From NCBI RefSeq assembly GCF_013426205.1, contig NC_089423.1, positions 7,378,001-7,442,000 of the forward strand: a stretch of 64,000 bases of DNA. Reading direction: 5' to 3'. The notes below the pieces were generated by a model. The model was not told where the DNA came from, ran no database searches, and was given only the letters and a program-made list of their open reading frames with translations. Source of the DNA: Metarhizium brunneum (Eukaryota > Ascomycota > Sordariomycetes > Hypocreales > Clavicipitaceae). Position 1 is the first letter of the stretch. Every line of letters starts with the position of its first letter. A program made the translations under genes and the position numbers. Below, in pieces: positions 25,826 through 36,740 of this stretch.

Positions 25826-28028
25826 ATGAGTGCCGTTACTGCGAACAATGAAGAGGCGGACCGGGTGCTCCGCCAAAAGCGCCAGGCGCGAGGGCCCTCT
25901 GCTTGTTATCCGTGCAAGAAACGCAAAGTCAGGTGTGACGGAAGCGTGCCCTGCCAGACCTGTCGAAAGCGACAGCACCCACAGATCTGCACGTATCATC
26001 TCTCCATGCACCCGCAGCGTGCGTCGGTGGCGGCACCGGTTCAAGATGAGACTGCTCGCTCGGCCTTGCCTGTCTGTCCGGGAGAAGCGGGGAAGGTGAG
26101 TTGTGAGCCGTCATCTCTACCTGATGAGGCGTCCAAAAACTACGTGTACTCTGGAGACAATTCCTTCGTCTCTATTTTGGGATCGAGGGCGTCCGGGGCC
26201 AACGACTCGGTGGCTGGTGAGCTTACTTCGGTCCTGGGTCTCCAGAACACTTTCAACATATATCCGTTTATGGATTCCAAAACGCCCCATGATAGATGGA
26301 AGTTGTTGCTGGCTGTGCTACCACAGAGAGCAGAAGTCTTGAAGTATACTCCAATCTGCTGGCAGCAACGGACATTGTCACTAACGAAACCAGATTCTTT
26401 CACTGCTATCGGGCTACAGCATATCCATTCAACCCAATCATAGTAGATATTGACCAATTTGAGTCAGAATTATGCACATATCTAAGTACTCACGCTGCTG
26501 GCGAATTACATGACCCAGGCAAGATCTCTGACCGCTGGGCCACCAACAAGTCCATTGGCTATATAAGTCTTTTGCTGGCCACTTTAGCGGCAGGATCACA
26601 TTATTCGGATGTCGAATATCCCCACCGCCAGGAGCTCTCTATAGACTTTGGTAGGACAAAAAATAATCGACCCACATGATGTTCTGCTAATAGTGTTGCA
26701 GCCAGTCGGTATTTCAAGCCCTTCGCTTAGCCAACTTCCTCTTCCGACCATCGCTAGACACCATTCAAGCCCTTCTCATCTTGGGGAATACCTTGCAAAA
26801 TATGGGTCAATCCGATTCCGCCTGGGCAATGCTCGGCACAACGGTTCGGCTGGCCCAAGCGATGGGGCTGCACGCCCAACGAAACACAGTTCGCTGGCCC
26901 GAGTGCATTAGGACAAGGGCAAGGGCGCTCTGGTAAGTTGCTCCATGAAGAGAGAGGCTAATATCTCCTTTGTCCAACTTATCCACCATGTAGGATTGGT
27001 TGATAGCTGATAGAAGACACGCAGGTCGACAATTGTGTGGCAGGATAGCCTCCTCTCTCTTTGCTATGACCGCCCGCCGATCGTGTCAGTAACTGAATGG
27101 CCACTGGACGATTCCTTCTTTCAACGACAAAATCTGTCGTACACGGAAATTATGCATTTTATCTGTCGACTGAATCTCGACATAATGCGGCCTGAAACTC
27201 TTGCCGTTGCAGAGGTCAACCGAGCCATCGAAGGCTTGCAACAGTTTGATGGTGTTTACCAACGGGGCCAGCCTTATCTTCGGGCCTGGGAAAACTGCAC
27301 GACGATCCAGCAGCATCTCGAGCACCTCGCATTAAGAATGCATTCGTCCTTCTTCATTTCCGTCCTGTGCCGCCCAGCTATAAAGACATCGCCGGCACAA
27401 CCACCGCTTCCGCACACCGACATTCTTCGTACTCGTGCCAAGGCGAGCTTGATAGATGCGTCGAAAGCATTCCTGGACTTCCAGGCCCTAAGCGTTATCC
27501 CACTACGAAGCTGGTCAATGGTTCACACTGTTCTGAGCTCGACCTTGCTACTTTGCGCCTGGGAAGAGACCCGTAACGATCCCGAATGCCGTGGCCTACA
27601 ACAAAGAGTAATCGACGTCTTCTCGTTATCAGACTCTACCGCCGGCGATGGTGCTTTGTTGTCAGACAATAACCGGGAATGGCTGTCTGCTCGCCACATT
27701 CGGGCTTTGGTTAAGCTGCGAAATGCATTGGACCAAGAAGAAGGTATTAGCACCACGGGTAATGAGAACTGGGCTGGACTCGGAGCCAACGCTATATCTC
27801 CCCTTGGGACTGTGTGCGTCTTCTTTGTCGTTTGTTTATTCGTGTCTCAAGTTGTGCTAATATTCTAAGTAGACCTGATGGATATTTGGATATGCTGGAT
27901 CCTGCAGCCATATCGCCCGTCGCCTATCTCAACTCAGTGCTTAATGGTATGTTTTATATTTCTCTGCTACATAGTTACCAAACCTAAATTAACGCATTGC
28001 CATAGTTTCTCTCTTTGACTTTTCTTAG
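25826..28028 (+). CDS. Zn2Cys6 transcription factor, SdrA-like by position
   Basis: The first exon has a Zn2Cys6 binuclear cluster, C-x2-C-x6-C-x5-C-x2-C-x8-C, at about residues 27-56 (ACYPCKKRKVRC...CQTCRKRQ). The rest is a fungal-specific regulator domain with WQDSLLSLCYDRPP. My exon model is 25826-26343, 26394-26650, 26719-26932, 27025-27813, 27873-27946 and 28006-28028, about 624 residues, ending SLFDFS. The first intron has a CACTAAC branch site. The exon 2/3 join is uncertain: the obvious acceptor at 26701 leads to a stop, and only 26718 keeps the FLFRPSLDTIQ frame. In Aspergillus a Zn2Cys6 activator (SdrA) adjoins padA1 and the decarboxylase gene, so regulation of the neighbouring pair is a reasonable inference. 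Confidence 0.82.
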
Positions 28029-29086
28029 AATGATAGCTTTCTGTACCATCACAGAGTAGAGAGCTTGCTGCCCGCTGTCACGGGCTACCGGACGTAGTCC
28101 GATTTACATAAATTAAATTCATTTCGCTTGAGTTAATACACGTAACTGTTTAATCGAAACTTTAAACTCAGAGAATAGATTCTGAACGCTCCCAGATATA
28201 GGTCCACAGCATCTGCGATCACATGGATGAGGCCCGGGATTACAATTTGGTACAAGGCAATTTTTCAACCTGTGTCTTCTGGACTCAGTCCTCCCCAGCC
28301 TAGATGGCTCGCGTCCCTACATAGTCTAAAATTGGATAGTAGACCTGAATCTGCATGATCTAGGTTGTTCTTACTCGAGTCTGTAGTCCAGAAATCCGTT
28401 CAGATCGCACAGGAATGGATTGCAGTACAGACTTTAGGTGACCCGAGTCAGCATAATCGAGCCTGCGACTAAACCTGGTGCATTTGATTGGTGCTTTCAA
28501 CCCGCCGAGTTGCAGGTGTCGTCTGTTACACAAGGGCTACGGTCACGAGACCTAGGGCAAAGTCCCTCACCGACTTCTTATATTTAAAGACGTCCTTGGC
28601 GACCGACGCCTTGAGGAAAACCAAGGACCTTTGATACCAAAGACTGTTATTAGATGAATTGAGTCATATTTCCCCAAGCATTTAGCTCTTGTCACATAGA
28701 CAGCTCATTCCACGAACTACCCAGCTCCCTTATCAGTTTACCGGCGCCGGTAGCTGTGTGTGACAAGGGAAGGGTTACTAGTCTTGGAAGGTTGGGTTAA
28801 AAGTTCAATTTAATAAGCAACTTTGAAGTATCAAAGATGCTCGGTTTCCTAAGAGACTTGAGAGATCAGATGCCTCTATAACTACAAGAAGTCGATGAGC
28901 CCAACCGGCCTGAGGCAACCCTTGCAAAAAACAGTGAAATATGAAAATGAGAGTGTAAAGACGGCTTGAGTTTCAAGTTGACTGGTCAGCCTGCCCTGGT
29001 ATCTAGCCGTCACGGGTCCGCAAGCCGCTTGAATTATCCTGTCAGCTAGGCAGAAACCACAAGCAGGCGACCTCGGTCTACTATCT
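28029..29086. other. Intergenic region, 1.06 kb
   Basis: GC-balanced DNA between the 3' ends of the regulator and the GNAT gene. Stops are frequent in all frames. No repeat, RNA gene or coding stretch could be supported. Confidence 0.5.
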
Positions 29087-29737
29087 CTAGTTTTCTCTGC
29101 CTAGGTGCAGTGCCAACGTAATTCCCGTCCTTGTAGTAAATTTCTTTTCCAACACCCCCTCAGGTATCATGTCGGCATCACCATTTGCTCTTAGAGCCTC
29201 CTCTAGCGTGCAAAACCCTGTTCGCTCAAACCCCAGTGACTGGTACATGCCAAGTGTGGCCAAGTTGTCAGGCTTCACCATGCACCGGACTGTAATCGTC
29301 GGGGCCACCCCACCACGCGAGACGACAAAGGCGCACGCTGCCTTGCAGAGTCGCTTACCGAGGCCCTTTCCCCTATGGCTCGGCAGATTGTACAAACTGA
29401 GCATCTGCCCTTTCTCCTCTTCTTCATCCGGCGCTGCCGGCGGCTGTCCCGACTCTGAAAGGTGGAATTCCTCGGCGGAGAGAGGCCCGCGCAAGGTAAC
29501 CTGGGCAACCCATTCGCTTTCGCCCTCTAAGGTAGCTACGCATACAAACGTTTCCTTTCTCGGGTATTGAAGGCGTGAAACCCAGACGTCGTCGGGAAAT
29601 TGAGACTCGGTCTCGTACGTTGAAGAAAAGGAATGAGGAGACTGCTTGAGCGCTTCAAGGCGCAGCCTTTTGTATTGGGCTGCTAGCGATGGCAAGTTGG
29701 GGTCCGACGGATCAACTCGAACAAATTGATATTCCAT
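29087..29737 (-). CDS. GNAT-family N-acetyltransferase
   Basis: A 216-residue single-exon protein with one acetyltransferase domain. The acetyl-CoA pyrophosphate-binding motif A is visible as LPSHRGKGLGKRLCKAA (about residues 118-134), the Q/R-x2-G-x-G/A pattern on the central strand and helix. The end of the fold follows in LGMYQSLGFERTG. N-terminal TYETESQFPDDVW and a variable acidic loop (PDEEEEKG) precede it. The acceptor is unknown; small molecules or protein N termini are both possible for this family. It is divergent from the MFS transporter, sharing a 337-bp upstream region. It could belong with either the decarboxylase island or the transporter. Confidence 0.85.
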   Translation of the reverse strand: MEYQFVRVDPSDPNLPSLAAQYKRLRLEALKQSPHSFSSTYETESQFPDDVWVSRLQYPRKETFVCVATLEGESEWVAQVTLRGPLSAEEFHLSESGQPPAAPDEEEEKGQMLSLYNLPSHRGKGLGKRLCKAACAFVVSRGGVAPTITVRCMVKPDNLATLGMYQSLGFERTGFCTLEEALRANGDADMIPEGVLEKKFTTRTGITLALHLGREN

Positions 29738-30074
29738 GGTGAAAGAATCTGATGCCCCGTCAACACGAGGACAGAGCCGTCAATTTATGCTTTGGTCGCA
29801 TCGGTCTGGTATGGTTTGTCATTTCAAGGACGGTTGCGCGTGTTCCGACGCTTCGGCCGAAATAAGTGGGTCATTATTGAGCCATGGGGCCGAGCCGCGG
29901 ACCAAAGCGAATGCTTGTCCGGGCGATGGCATATTAGTGTCAATATAAGAATCGGCAAAGTCGAACTCGTCTTTACGGGCATAAAGACGGACTCTGCATA
30001 TTTCGTGGGCCAGAGTCTGGTTCAGCGTCGTCTATCTTACATCATTTACGCCCTCCCTTTCTCTATAAAAGAGC
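29738..30074. promoter_or_regulatory. Divergent promoter, GNAT and MFS genes
   Basis: 337 bp between two divergent start codons. CTCTATAAAAGAG at about 30060-30072 is a TATA-like box, but it sits very close to the transporter ATG at 30075. That raises the possibility that the true transporter start lies further downstream. Confidence 0.4.
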
Positions 30075-31628
30075 ATGACGCCAGCCCAAATGGTTCAACA
30101 TTGCGGCCATGGCAAAAACGTCGCTACGGACCAAGACCTCGGAAGCAACAATTGTGCCTTGCATGCACGACATGGAACTGTGCGTCGTATGAAGCAAACT
30201 TTTAGCCAACTTCTTGGCCGAGATGCAACAGATACCAGTGACTCTGGACCTGCCCCAGATGGAGGCATCAGGGCGTGGATAACCGGTGAGAATATACATT
30301 GGAAAATAGTGCTAAGTGCGCTCGTGGCTTTATTCTCTAGGCTAACTAGTACGGCATACCAAGTCCTCTGCTCGCACTTTGTGGTTATGAATACGTGGGG
30401 GTTTGCCAATTCTTTCGGGGCCTTCCAGGCCTATTTTGTCGAGACACTCGGTCGTAAACCCTTCGATATTTCCTGGATAGGCTCCATGCAAGTATTCCGG
30501 CTCTTCTTCCTGGGCACCTTCACTGGTCGTCTGACGGACTGGGGATACTTTCGCCCCCTACTCCTCCTCGGAACAGCATCGACTCTCGTTGGGCTATTTG
30601 CCTCATCATTTTGTTGCCGATACTGGCAATTTTTCCTCGCGCTGGGGGTTACTGTAGGTATCGGCAACGGTTGTCTGTTCTGCCCCATGCTTACAGTCCT
30701 GTCTACGTATTTTGACAAGAGAAGAGCTACTGCCATTGGCATCGCGGCTTGCGGCTCAGCTACGGGTGGCCTAATATATCCCACTGTAATCCGCCAGCTG
30801 CTCCCTTCCCTTGGATTCCCATGGCTCATGCGAGTAATCGGCTTTATCCAGCTTGTATTACTTATCATGGTGAATATCTGGCTGCGCCCTCGGATCGCAC
30901 CTCGGAGACCTGGCCCTCTGCTGGACTGGATGGCGTTGAAAGAGACATCATATGTATTTTACACCATAGCATCATTTTTTGCAAGTACCTTCCCTGTACA
31001 AGTCAGCGCAGTCGGAATCCACCTCCTAACTTTTATATCCCACTTGCAGTGCCTTCTTAGCCTCTACTTTTCCTTATTCTTCGTTGCTTCCTTCTCCCGT
31101 ACGGACGTCAACCCGGCATTTTCCTATGCAAAATCGTTGAATTTACTCTTGCTCCTCAATGGAATCAGTATCATTGGCCGCCTGGGGCTGAACTGCCTAG
31201 CGGACAGGGTAGGCACAATCAATCTATTCATCCCCGTTGCTGCATGTACAAGTATTCTCTTGTTTTGCTGGCCAGCTGTCCACGACGTCAGTGGTATCTA
31301 TGCCTGGACTGGTGTATGTGGCGTTGCAACTGGTGGCCTTCAGAGTTTGTTTCCTGCCGCCCTGAGTTCCCTGACGCTGGATATGAGTAAGTTGGGTATT
31401 CGAATGGGCATGGTGTTCTCCGTTGTCAGCTTCGCTAGCTTGGTTGGCCCTCCAGTTGGTGGCCAGTTGATCAGCATGATGAATGGTGAATATTTGGCCG
31501 CGCAGCTTTTTGCAGGCTCGTCGATGCTGTTGTGCACGGCGTTTCTAATCGCTGCCCGGCATGTGAGCTTGAGGGTTCAAAGATTGGGCAACGGTAACCG
31601 GAGCGAAGTCTCACCTCCTTCCCGTTAA
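30075..31628 (+). CDS. MFS transporter, monocarboxylate-transporter-like (SLC16-type)
   Basis: A 517-residue frame with about 12 hydrophobic segments. Family signs are DGGIRAW before the first helix, the NTWGFANSFGAFQAYF helix 1 region, GSMQVF, FTGRLTDWG in the loop after helix 2, YFDKRRATAIGIAACGSATGGLIYPTV, and GRLGLNCLADRVG in the second half. Fungal members carry monocarboxylates, riboflavin or secreted metabolites; the substrate cannot be told here. Compared with relatives there are two extra stretches, about residues 71-98 and after TIASFFA. Each begins near a GT and ends near an AG but is out of phase if spliced, so I keep the single frame and flag it. Convergent with the next regulator, 78 bp apart. 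Confidence 0.8.
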   Translation: MTPAQMVQHCGHGKNVATDQDLGSNNCALHARHGTVRRMKQTFSQLLGRDATDTSDSGPAPDGGIRAWITGENIHWKIVLSALVALFSRLTSTAYQVLCSHFVVMNTWGFANSFGAFQAYFVETLGRKPFDISWIGSMQVFRLFFLGTFTGRLTDWGYFRPLLLLGTASTLVGLFASSFCCRYWQFFLALGVTVGIGNGCLFCPMLTVLSTYFDKRRATAIGIAACGSATGGLIYPTVIRQLLPSLGFPWLMRVIGFIQLVLLIMVNIWLRPRIAPRRPGPLLDWMALKETSYVFYTIASFFASTFPVQVSAVGIHLLTFISHLQCLLSLYFSLFFVASFSRTDVNPAFSYAKSLNLLLLLNGISIIGRLGLNCLADRVGTINLFIPVAACTSILLFCWPAVHDVSGIYAWTGVCGVATGGLQSLFPAALSSLTLDMSKLGIRMGMVFSVVSFASLVGPPVGGQLISMMNGEYLAAQLFAGSSMLLCTAFLIAARHVSLRVQRLGNGNRSEVSPPSR

Positions 31629-31706
31629 CTCATGGCTCACCAATGAGTCGGGATAACCAGCCTAGTCCATAGATTGGGTCATCTAATCGATCGTCTGTCA
31701 GATGCT

Positions 31707-34122
31707 CTATCTGATATCCGCATCTCCTCCGTCGGCTCCCTGCAACAAACTGTCAAAGAAGACATTCACGCCTTCCAAGACCCAATTATTTGTGTCAAGA
31801 GCCATGCTTGATTGTCCGGCATGCTGCTGTTGCATGCGTGCATGGGCAGTGCCTGAAAAGGATGAGTGAAATTGGTGACGCTGTGTTGGCTGGGGATCCG
31901 TTGCGTTCGGTGCCATAGCGACTGTATTATGAACGAGTGGATCGAGAGCTGAGCCATCGGCAGAGCCAAGTATTCTTGCCGAGTTGCTGTTTGATGGCGC
32001 CTCCGTTATTGGGCTGCTGTGTTGCGGCTGCCGCTCGTCGTCACGGTCAGTAGAGACCTGCGGCCAGCCCGAAATGGCTGGCTCCCTAGAGATGCGCCCC
32101 TCGCGAGCTATTTTGATGGTTCCGAAGTGTGGAAGATGGATGTACAATACGGAGGTGTCATTACTGAAGCATGCATGCGGAGCTTCTGTGCCAAAGCTAC
32201 CCTCGGTCAGACTCAGCCGAGACGGAGAAACGCTCTCGGCTGCATCGACACTCTGTGTGCTATACGTACATCCCTCCGCAGCGTGGCCTTCGACTGCGAG
32301 CAGTTGGGCCAAAAGGTGTGCTGCTTTGTGGGGAAGGGGATCGGTATTAAGCTCGGTGACGCGTTGCATAATGTCAATAACTTGTTCCACCATGGCAAGA
32401 TCGCTGGAACGCTGATGAGCTATGAAGCTATGGCCGTCATGCTGATTGGCGTTAATGTGAGCCAAGATGAGGGTCATGGCTGCCGTGAGGGTGAAGAAGT
32501 CTATAGATTGACAGCACAAGGCAAGCAAGTTGGAGGAGCGAAGGGCAATGAAGCGGGTCAGCATCTCACGGCTGGAGGTGACCGAGGTGACCCTGTTGTA
32601 GACGTACTTGGGATCCAGCGAGGCGCGAAGCATGTATGGTAGATGTAATTGGTTCAACAGGCCGTAGTGCAGCAGCTGGTTGATGAGTCGGAGCGTCTCC
32701 GAGAAGACGTCGCGACATTCGCAGCTTGCGAGGTTGGCCAAGTTTGGGGGCAGCCACCACCGGGGCGGCATGGATTGTGCCAACCGTTGGATGTCGAGGT
32801 CGATTTCTCGTGTTGTGGTCACGTCGTGGGACGTGGTTAGGCCTCGCTGGTTGCGGTCGAGAATGCGAGAAGCTATTACACAATGCATCCGCTCGAGACG
32901 TCCCATGGGAGTATCGCTGGCCAGAGCCGACTCGCTTGCAAAGCTATCGTCGGGGGAGCTCTGAGGCAGGCCGAGCATCAGACATAGGTACCGATCCATG
33001 CTTATAATGCGGAACCAGATGAATTGTGGCATCGCCGTGGTGGCAGGATCGAGCGTGGTTGGGGTCTGAGCATTGGCGTTCAGCCCTATCAGTTGGGAAA
33101 ATGCCACGGCACGGCGGAAGGTCAGCCATGCTCGCCTCAAGTTGCCACTATTTGCCTGGAATGAGCCCTCCAGCAACAGACACTCTATTCCTTCCACAGA
33201 GAGCATAAGATGGTCATTGGCAGTAACGAGACTGGAGGCGGTGTTGAACAGTCGTTCCATCATAGCGGACGGAGACTCTGAGAGCCTGCAGGCTGGATCC
33301 TGGAAGTCGGAGTGGACATGTTGAAGAGACGCGGCAAGCATGAGCATATGGCGAGCAAGAAGAACGGGATGAGCGCTGGGCGCGGGCAAGGTTGCTAGGT
33401 TTGCGGCCGGCTCATAGTCCTCGCGGGTCAGCTCAGAATGTGGCCGAATTAGCATCTGATGCAAGAAGACTGCGAAGCCTTTGCGGTGCTGACAAACGAT
33501 GCGGCAATCCTCGGCCGAGGGGAGCGCTGCGTAGAGAAGAGCTGATATCTGTCCAAGCCTGGGCGTGTAAGAGGCATCGGGGACGGGAGTCGGGGGATGA
33601 CAGTCTGTCGTCTGGAAAGCTGGCTCCGAACTGTGAGTTGCACGTACACCGCGATTTCCACAAGAGGCCTAGCAAAGAGAAGAAGAAAAAAGTTAGACTG
33701 CAGCGTTCACTGCTCACCCGTGACGCGAGACGAACCGGTGGCGTGACCTGCAAAGATGAACAGGCCGTAGAACCGGCCATGTCCAAACTTGAATGGGCCG
33801 CGGCAGGACTACGACGCAAAACAGAAACGTTCTGGACGAGCCGCCCTAGCAGTCCCTCGACTCTCTCCATGCGCTCTGCCATTTCTGCGTGTTTATCGGC
33901 TGGTCGGGGGAATTCGTCCGGGACTGGGCCATCTTGGCTGACACAATGAGCACCCCGGCGCTTGCACCCAAGACACGCATCCCCTTCCTCGGAGCATGGA
34001 ACGCAACGGACCTTGCGCCGCTTGCACTCCCAACAGCTTCTCGTGCCTTTTCGAAGCGTTCGCTTCCCTGGCCTGTCGGCCTCGGGCGCGCGGGACGGGG
34101 GCCGGACGTTGATGACGTCCAT
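31707..34122 (-). CDS. Zn2Cys6 transcription factor with fungal-specific regulator domain
   Basis: Two exons, 34122-33718 and 33668-31707, join in phase across a 49-bp intron (GTGAGC donor, TCTAAC branch, CTAG acceptor), giving about 788 residues. The N terminus is basic with a Zn2Cys6 cluster (SCWECKRRKVRC...CLGCKRRGAHC, about residues 29-61) and then a short dimerisation-like helix (MAERMERVEGLLGRLV). The regulator domain starts around SALLYAALPSAEDC and includes the helix-rich SVEGIECLLLEGSFQANSG and RRAWLTFRRAV. The C-terminal ~150 residues are low in structure and rich in His, Gln, Ser and Asn, possibly an activation region. The target is unknown; the neighbouring transporter is a candidate. 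Confidence 0.88.
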
Positions 34123-34553
34123 GCTGCAGGCGATCCACGGAGGTATGGCTTTTATTGTTGGATGACAACTCCGTCGCGTCGAGGGACAGAAGAGGAATCG
34201 GCGCAGGGTCGATTGATGCCCGGATGGATGAAAGTGGCTGAATTATTCCGCCGAGATGGCGGAAGCGCCATGGCCCCAGTGCCATGAATTAGTCTGGTCC
34301 AGTCCCTTCGGACTTAACGGCCCGCCGTCACTTGTCACCGTTTGAAGCTTGAACCAGACGCTATTATCACGTTACCGGCTATGGGGCCGAGCGCGCAGGA
34401 TTTACGCAGGAAGGAATTGATATTTCCTAAATCCGCCCACGGTCTTTATATCAATTCACCCCGCCTGATGCGAATACATCTATACTTGCATCATCCAGCC
34501 TTATAACGCTTGGGATGCCCATCCTTGGAAGCAAGAGCAAGTAAGCAGCCATC
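34123..34553. promoter_or_regulatory. Divergent intergenic region between regulator and broken SDR
   Basis: 431 bp. TCTTTATATCAATTCACC (about 34442-34460), about 100 bp before the SDR ATG, is a plausible core promoter. No gene is seen. Confidence 0.4.
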
Positions 34554-35338
<785 letters not shown>

Positions 35339-36011
35339 CTGGAGGCATATTCTCGAGTCAAATTGGGGCTAAGAGCCCATTCATCCTGCAGTGATGTCAG
35401 AGGGCCATCGTGGTTATAGAGCGAGCCCCCAACGATAAGATACCGAGCACAGCAACAGGGGGGGACTTACTAACGAGTCAAGAGGTGGGTATATAATATT
35501 TATGCAAAGCTTTATTATCAGCAGATATTTATGCGCTTTAAGTAAGAGGTGGGTATATAATATTTATGCTAATCTTTGATATAAGCAGATATTTATGCGC
35601 TTTAAATAAAGCCTTGCTAGTATAAAACGTTAATTTTACGTATATACTAAAGCCTCTTGCATAACAGGCTATAATATTAGAGAATACTAGATAGTCACGC
35701 CACTATTATAGGCTGCATAAAAACGACCCAGACTAATCCCCAATATTAATATATCTAGCGTTATCGGATTGGCCGGTCCTGAGTCATTAAAGAGGGGCGG
35801 GTTATAGTTATTACTTATACTTGATAGTCGGCTAAATCTTTCCCTTAGTGCCTATTTTTTCTTATATATAGCCCTATTAGTGTCCCCGGGATTGAAGGAT
35901 TAGCAGCTTCTCCTCAGGAAAACTAAAAGAATAAACCTGCACTCTTTCAATCTATATAACCTATTCAAGTTCGCATATTACTATCGATTTACTTCAAGTT
36001 ATCACGCTACT
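35339..36011. other. Intergenic region with tandem duplication; promoter of secreted protein 2
   Basis: AT content rises from about 35480 on. A 64-bp tandem duplication lies at 35481-35608. CTTATATATAGCC (about 35861-35873) upstream of the secreted protein gene is a TATA candidate. No gene is seen. Confidence 0.55.
35481..35608. repeat. 64-bp tandem duplication
   Basis: Two adjacent 64-bp units, 35481-35544 and 35545-35608. Both begin AGAGGTGGGTATATAATA and contain CAGATATTTATGCGCTTTAA. They differ at a small number of positions in the middle. Confidence 0.9.
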
Positions 36012-36740
36012 ATGTTCTCTACTACTATGTTCTCTTTATTCTTGCTAAGTACCGCCGCGGGGGTCAACGCAATGCTCGGCGGCGAAGTTCGCGGCATCCA
36101 AATTAACGATAAAGAATACATTTGCGCGCGTAATTGTGCCTATCGGAATATCTTCCTTACTGATGATAGACATTTTTGCCCCAGGGAAGAAGTTGTCACT
36201 TCAAAGCTCTACGAAAATCAAATCTGGGACTACGACTGCAAAAGAACTCCACTACCATCCTATATTAAACAGAGTCCGCGTGGGGGAAACGAACCAGAAG
36301 AGTGCGAAGTTAAACAACTTAAAAAATTTGATGGGGAGCTATTGTGCTACGGTAACAGGATAGTTGGTGGCAAAGATGGGAAGATGGTATCGTGGAAGGA
36401 GATAGAAAAGGAGCTCCAATCCGCCAAGTCAGAGGGCGGGCAGGGCACTTCTGAGAACAACAAGCCTGCACCACCAAAGCCAACGCCATCAGCCACACCT
36501 GAGCAAATTGAGTGTATTAATAAAACTTTCACTAAGTTTTACGCCTGCAAGGACAAGACTTGCAGAGACAATGCTCTGAAGGAGGTGGACGAGTGTACAG
36601 CAAGACCAGCCACACTTACTTATGAAGAGTGTGGTGAAATACTTCAATCTAAGTATTCTCTCTGTAAGGACGACACAACTTGCAAAGATAATACTCTGGA
36701 TGACTTTAGAGAGTGTGCAGCCCACATCAAAAGTTCTTAG
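36012..36740 (+). CDS. Small secreted cysteine-rich protein (effector-like) 2 with C-terminal repeats
   Basis: A 242-residue single-exon protein with no family I can name. It has an N-terminal signal peptide ending near GVNA; two possible starts (36012 and 36027) both keep the hydrophobic core. The N-terminal half contains scattered cysteines and an acidic, Lys-rich stretch. A low-complexity linker (PAPPKPTPSATP) leads to two C-terminal repeats: C-x10-C-K-D-x2-C-x-D-N-x-L-x5-E-C and C-x10-C-K-D-x3-C-x-D-N-x-L-x5-E-C (about residues 168-237). The spacing and the NKxxxxF core echo the secreted protein at 21189. It sits between a broken SDR gene and an AT-rich repeat island. An effector or antimicrobial role is inference. 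Confidence 0.75.
   Translation: MFSTTMFSLFLLSTAAGVNAMLGGEVRGIQINDKEYICARNCAYRNIFLTDDRHFCPREEVVTSKLYENQIWDYDCKRTPLPSYIKQSPRGGNEPEECEVKQLKKFDGELLCYGNRIVGGKDGKMVSWKEIEKELQSAKSEGGQGTSENNKPAPPKPTPSATPEQIECINKTFTKFYACKDKTCRDNALKEVDECTARPATLTYEECGEILQSKYSLCKDDTTCKDNTLDDFRECAAHIKSS

Noticed and set aside
32019..32642. 207-residue + strand frame inside the second regulator
   Set aside because: Antisense shadow of the regulator; no motif.
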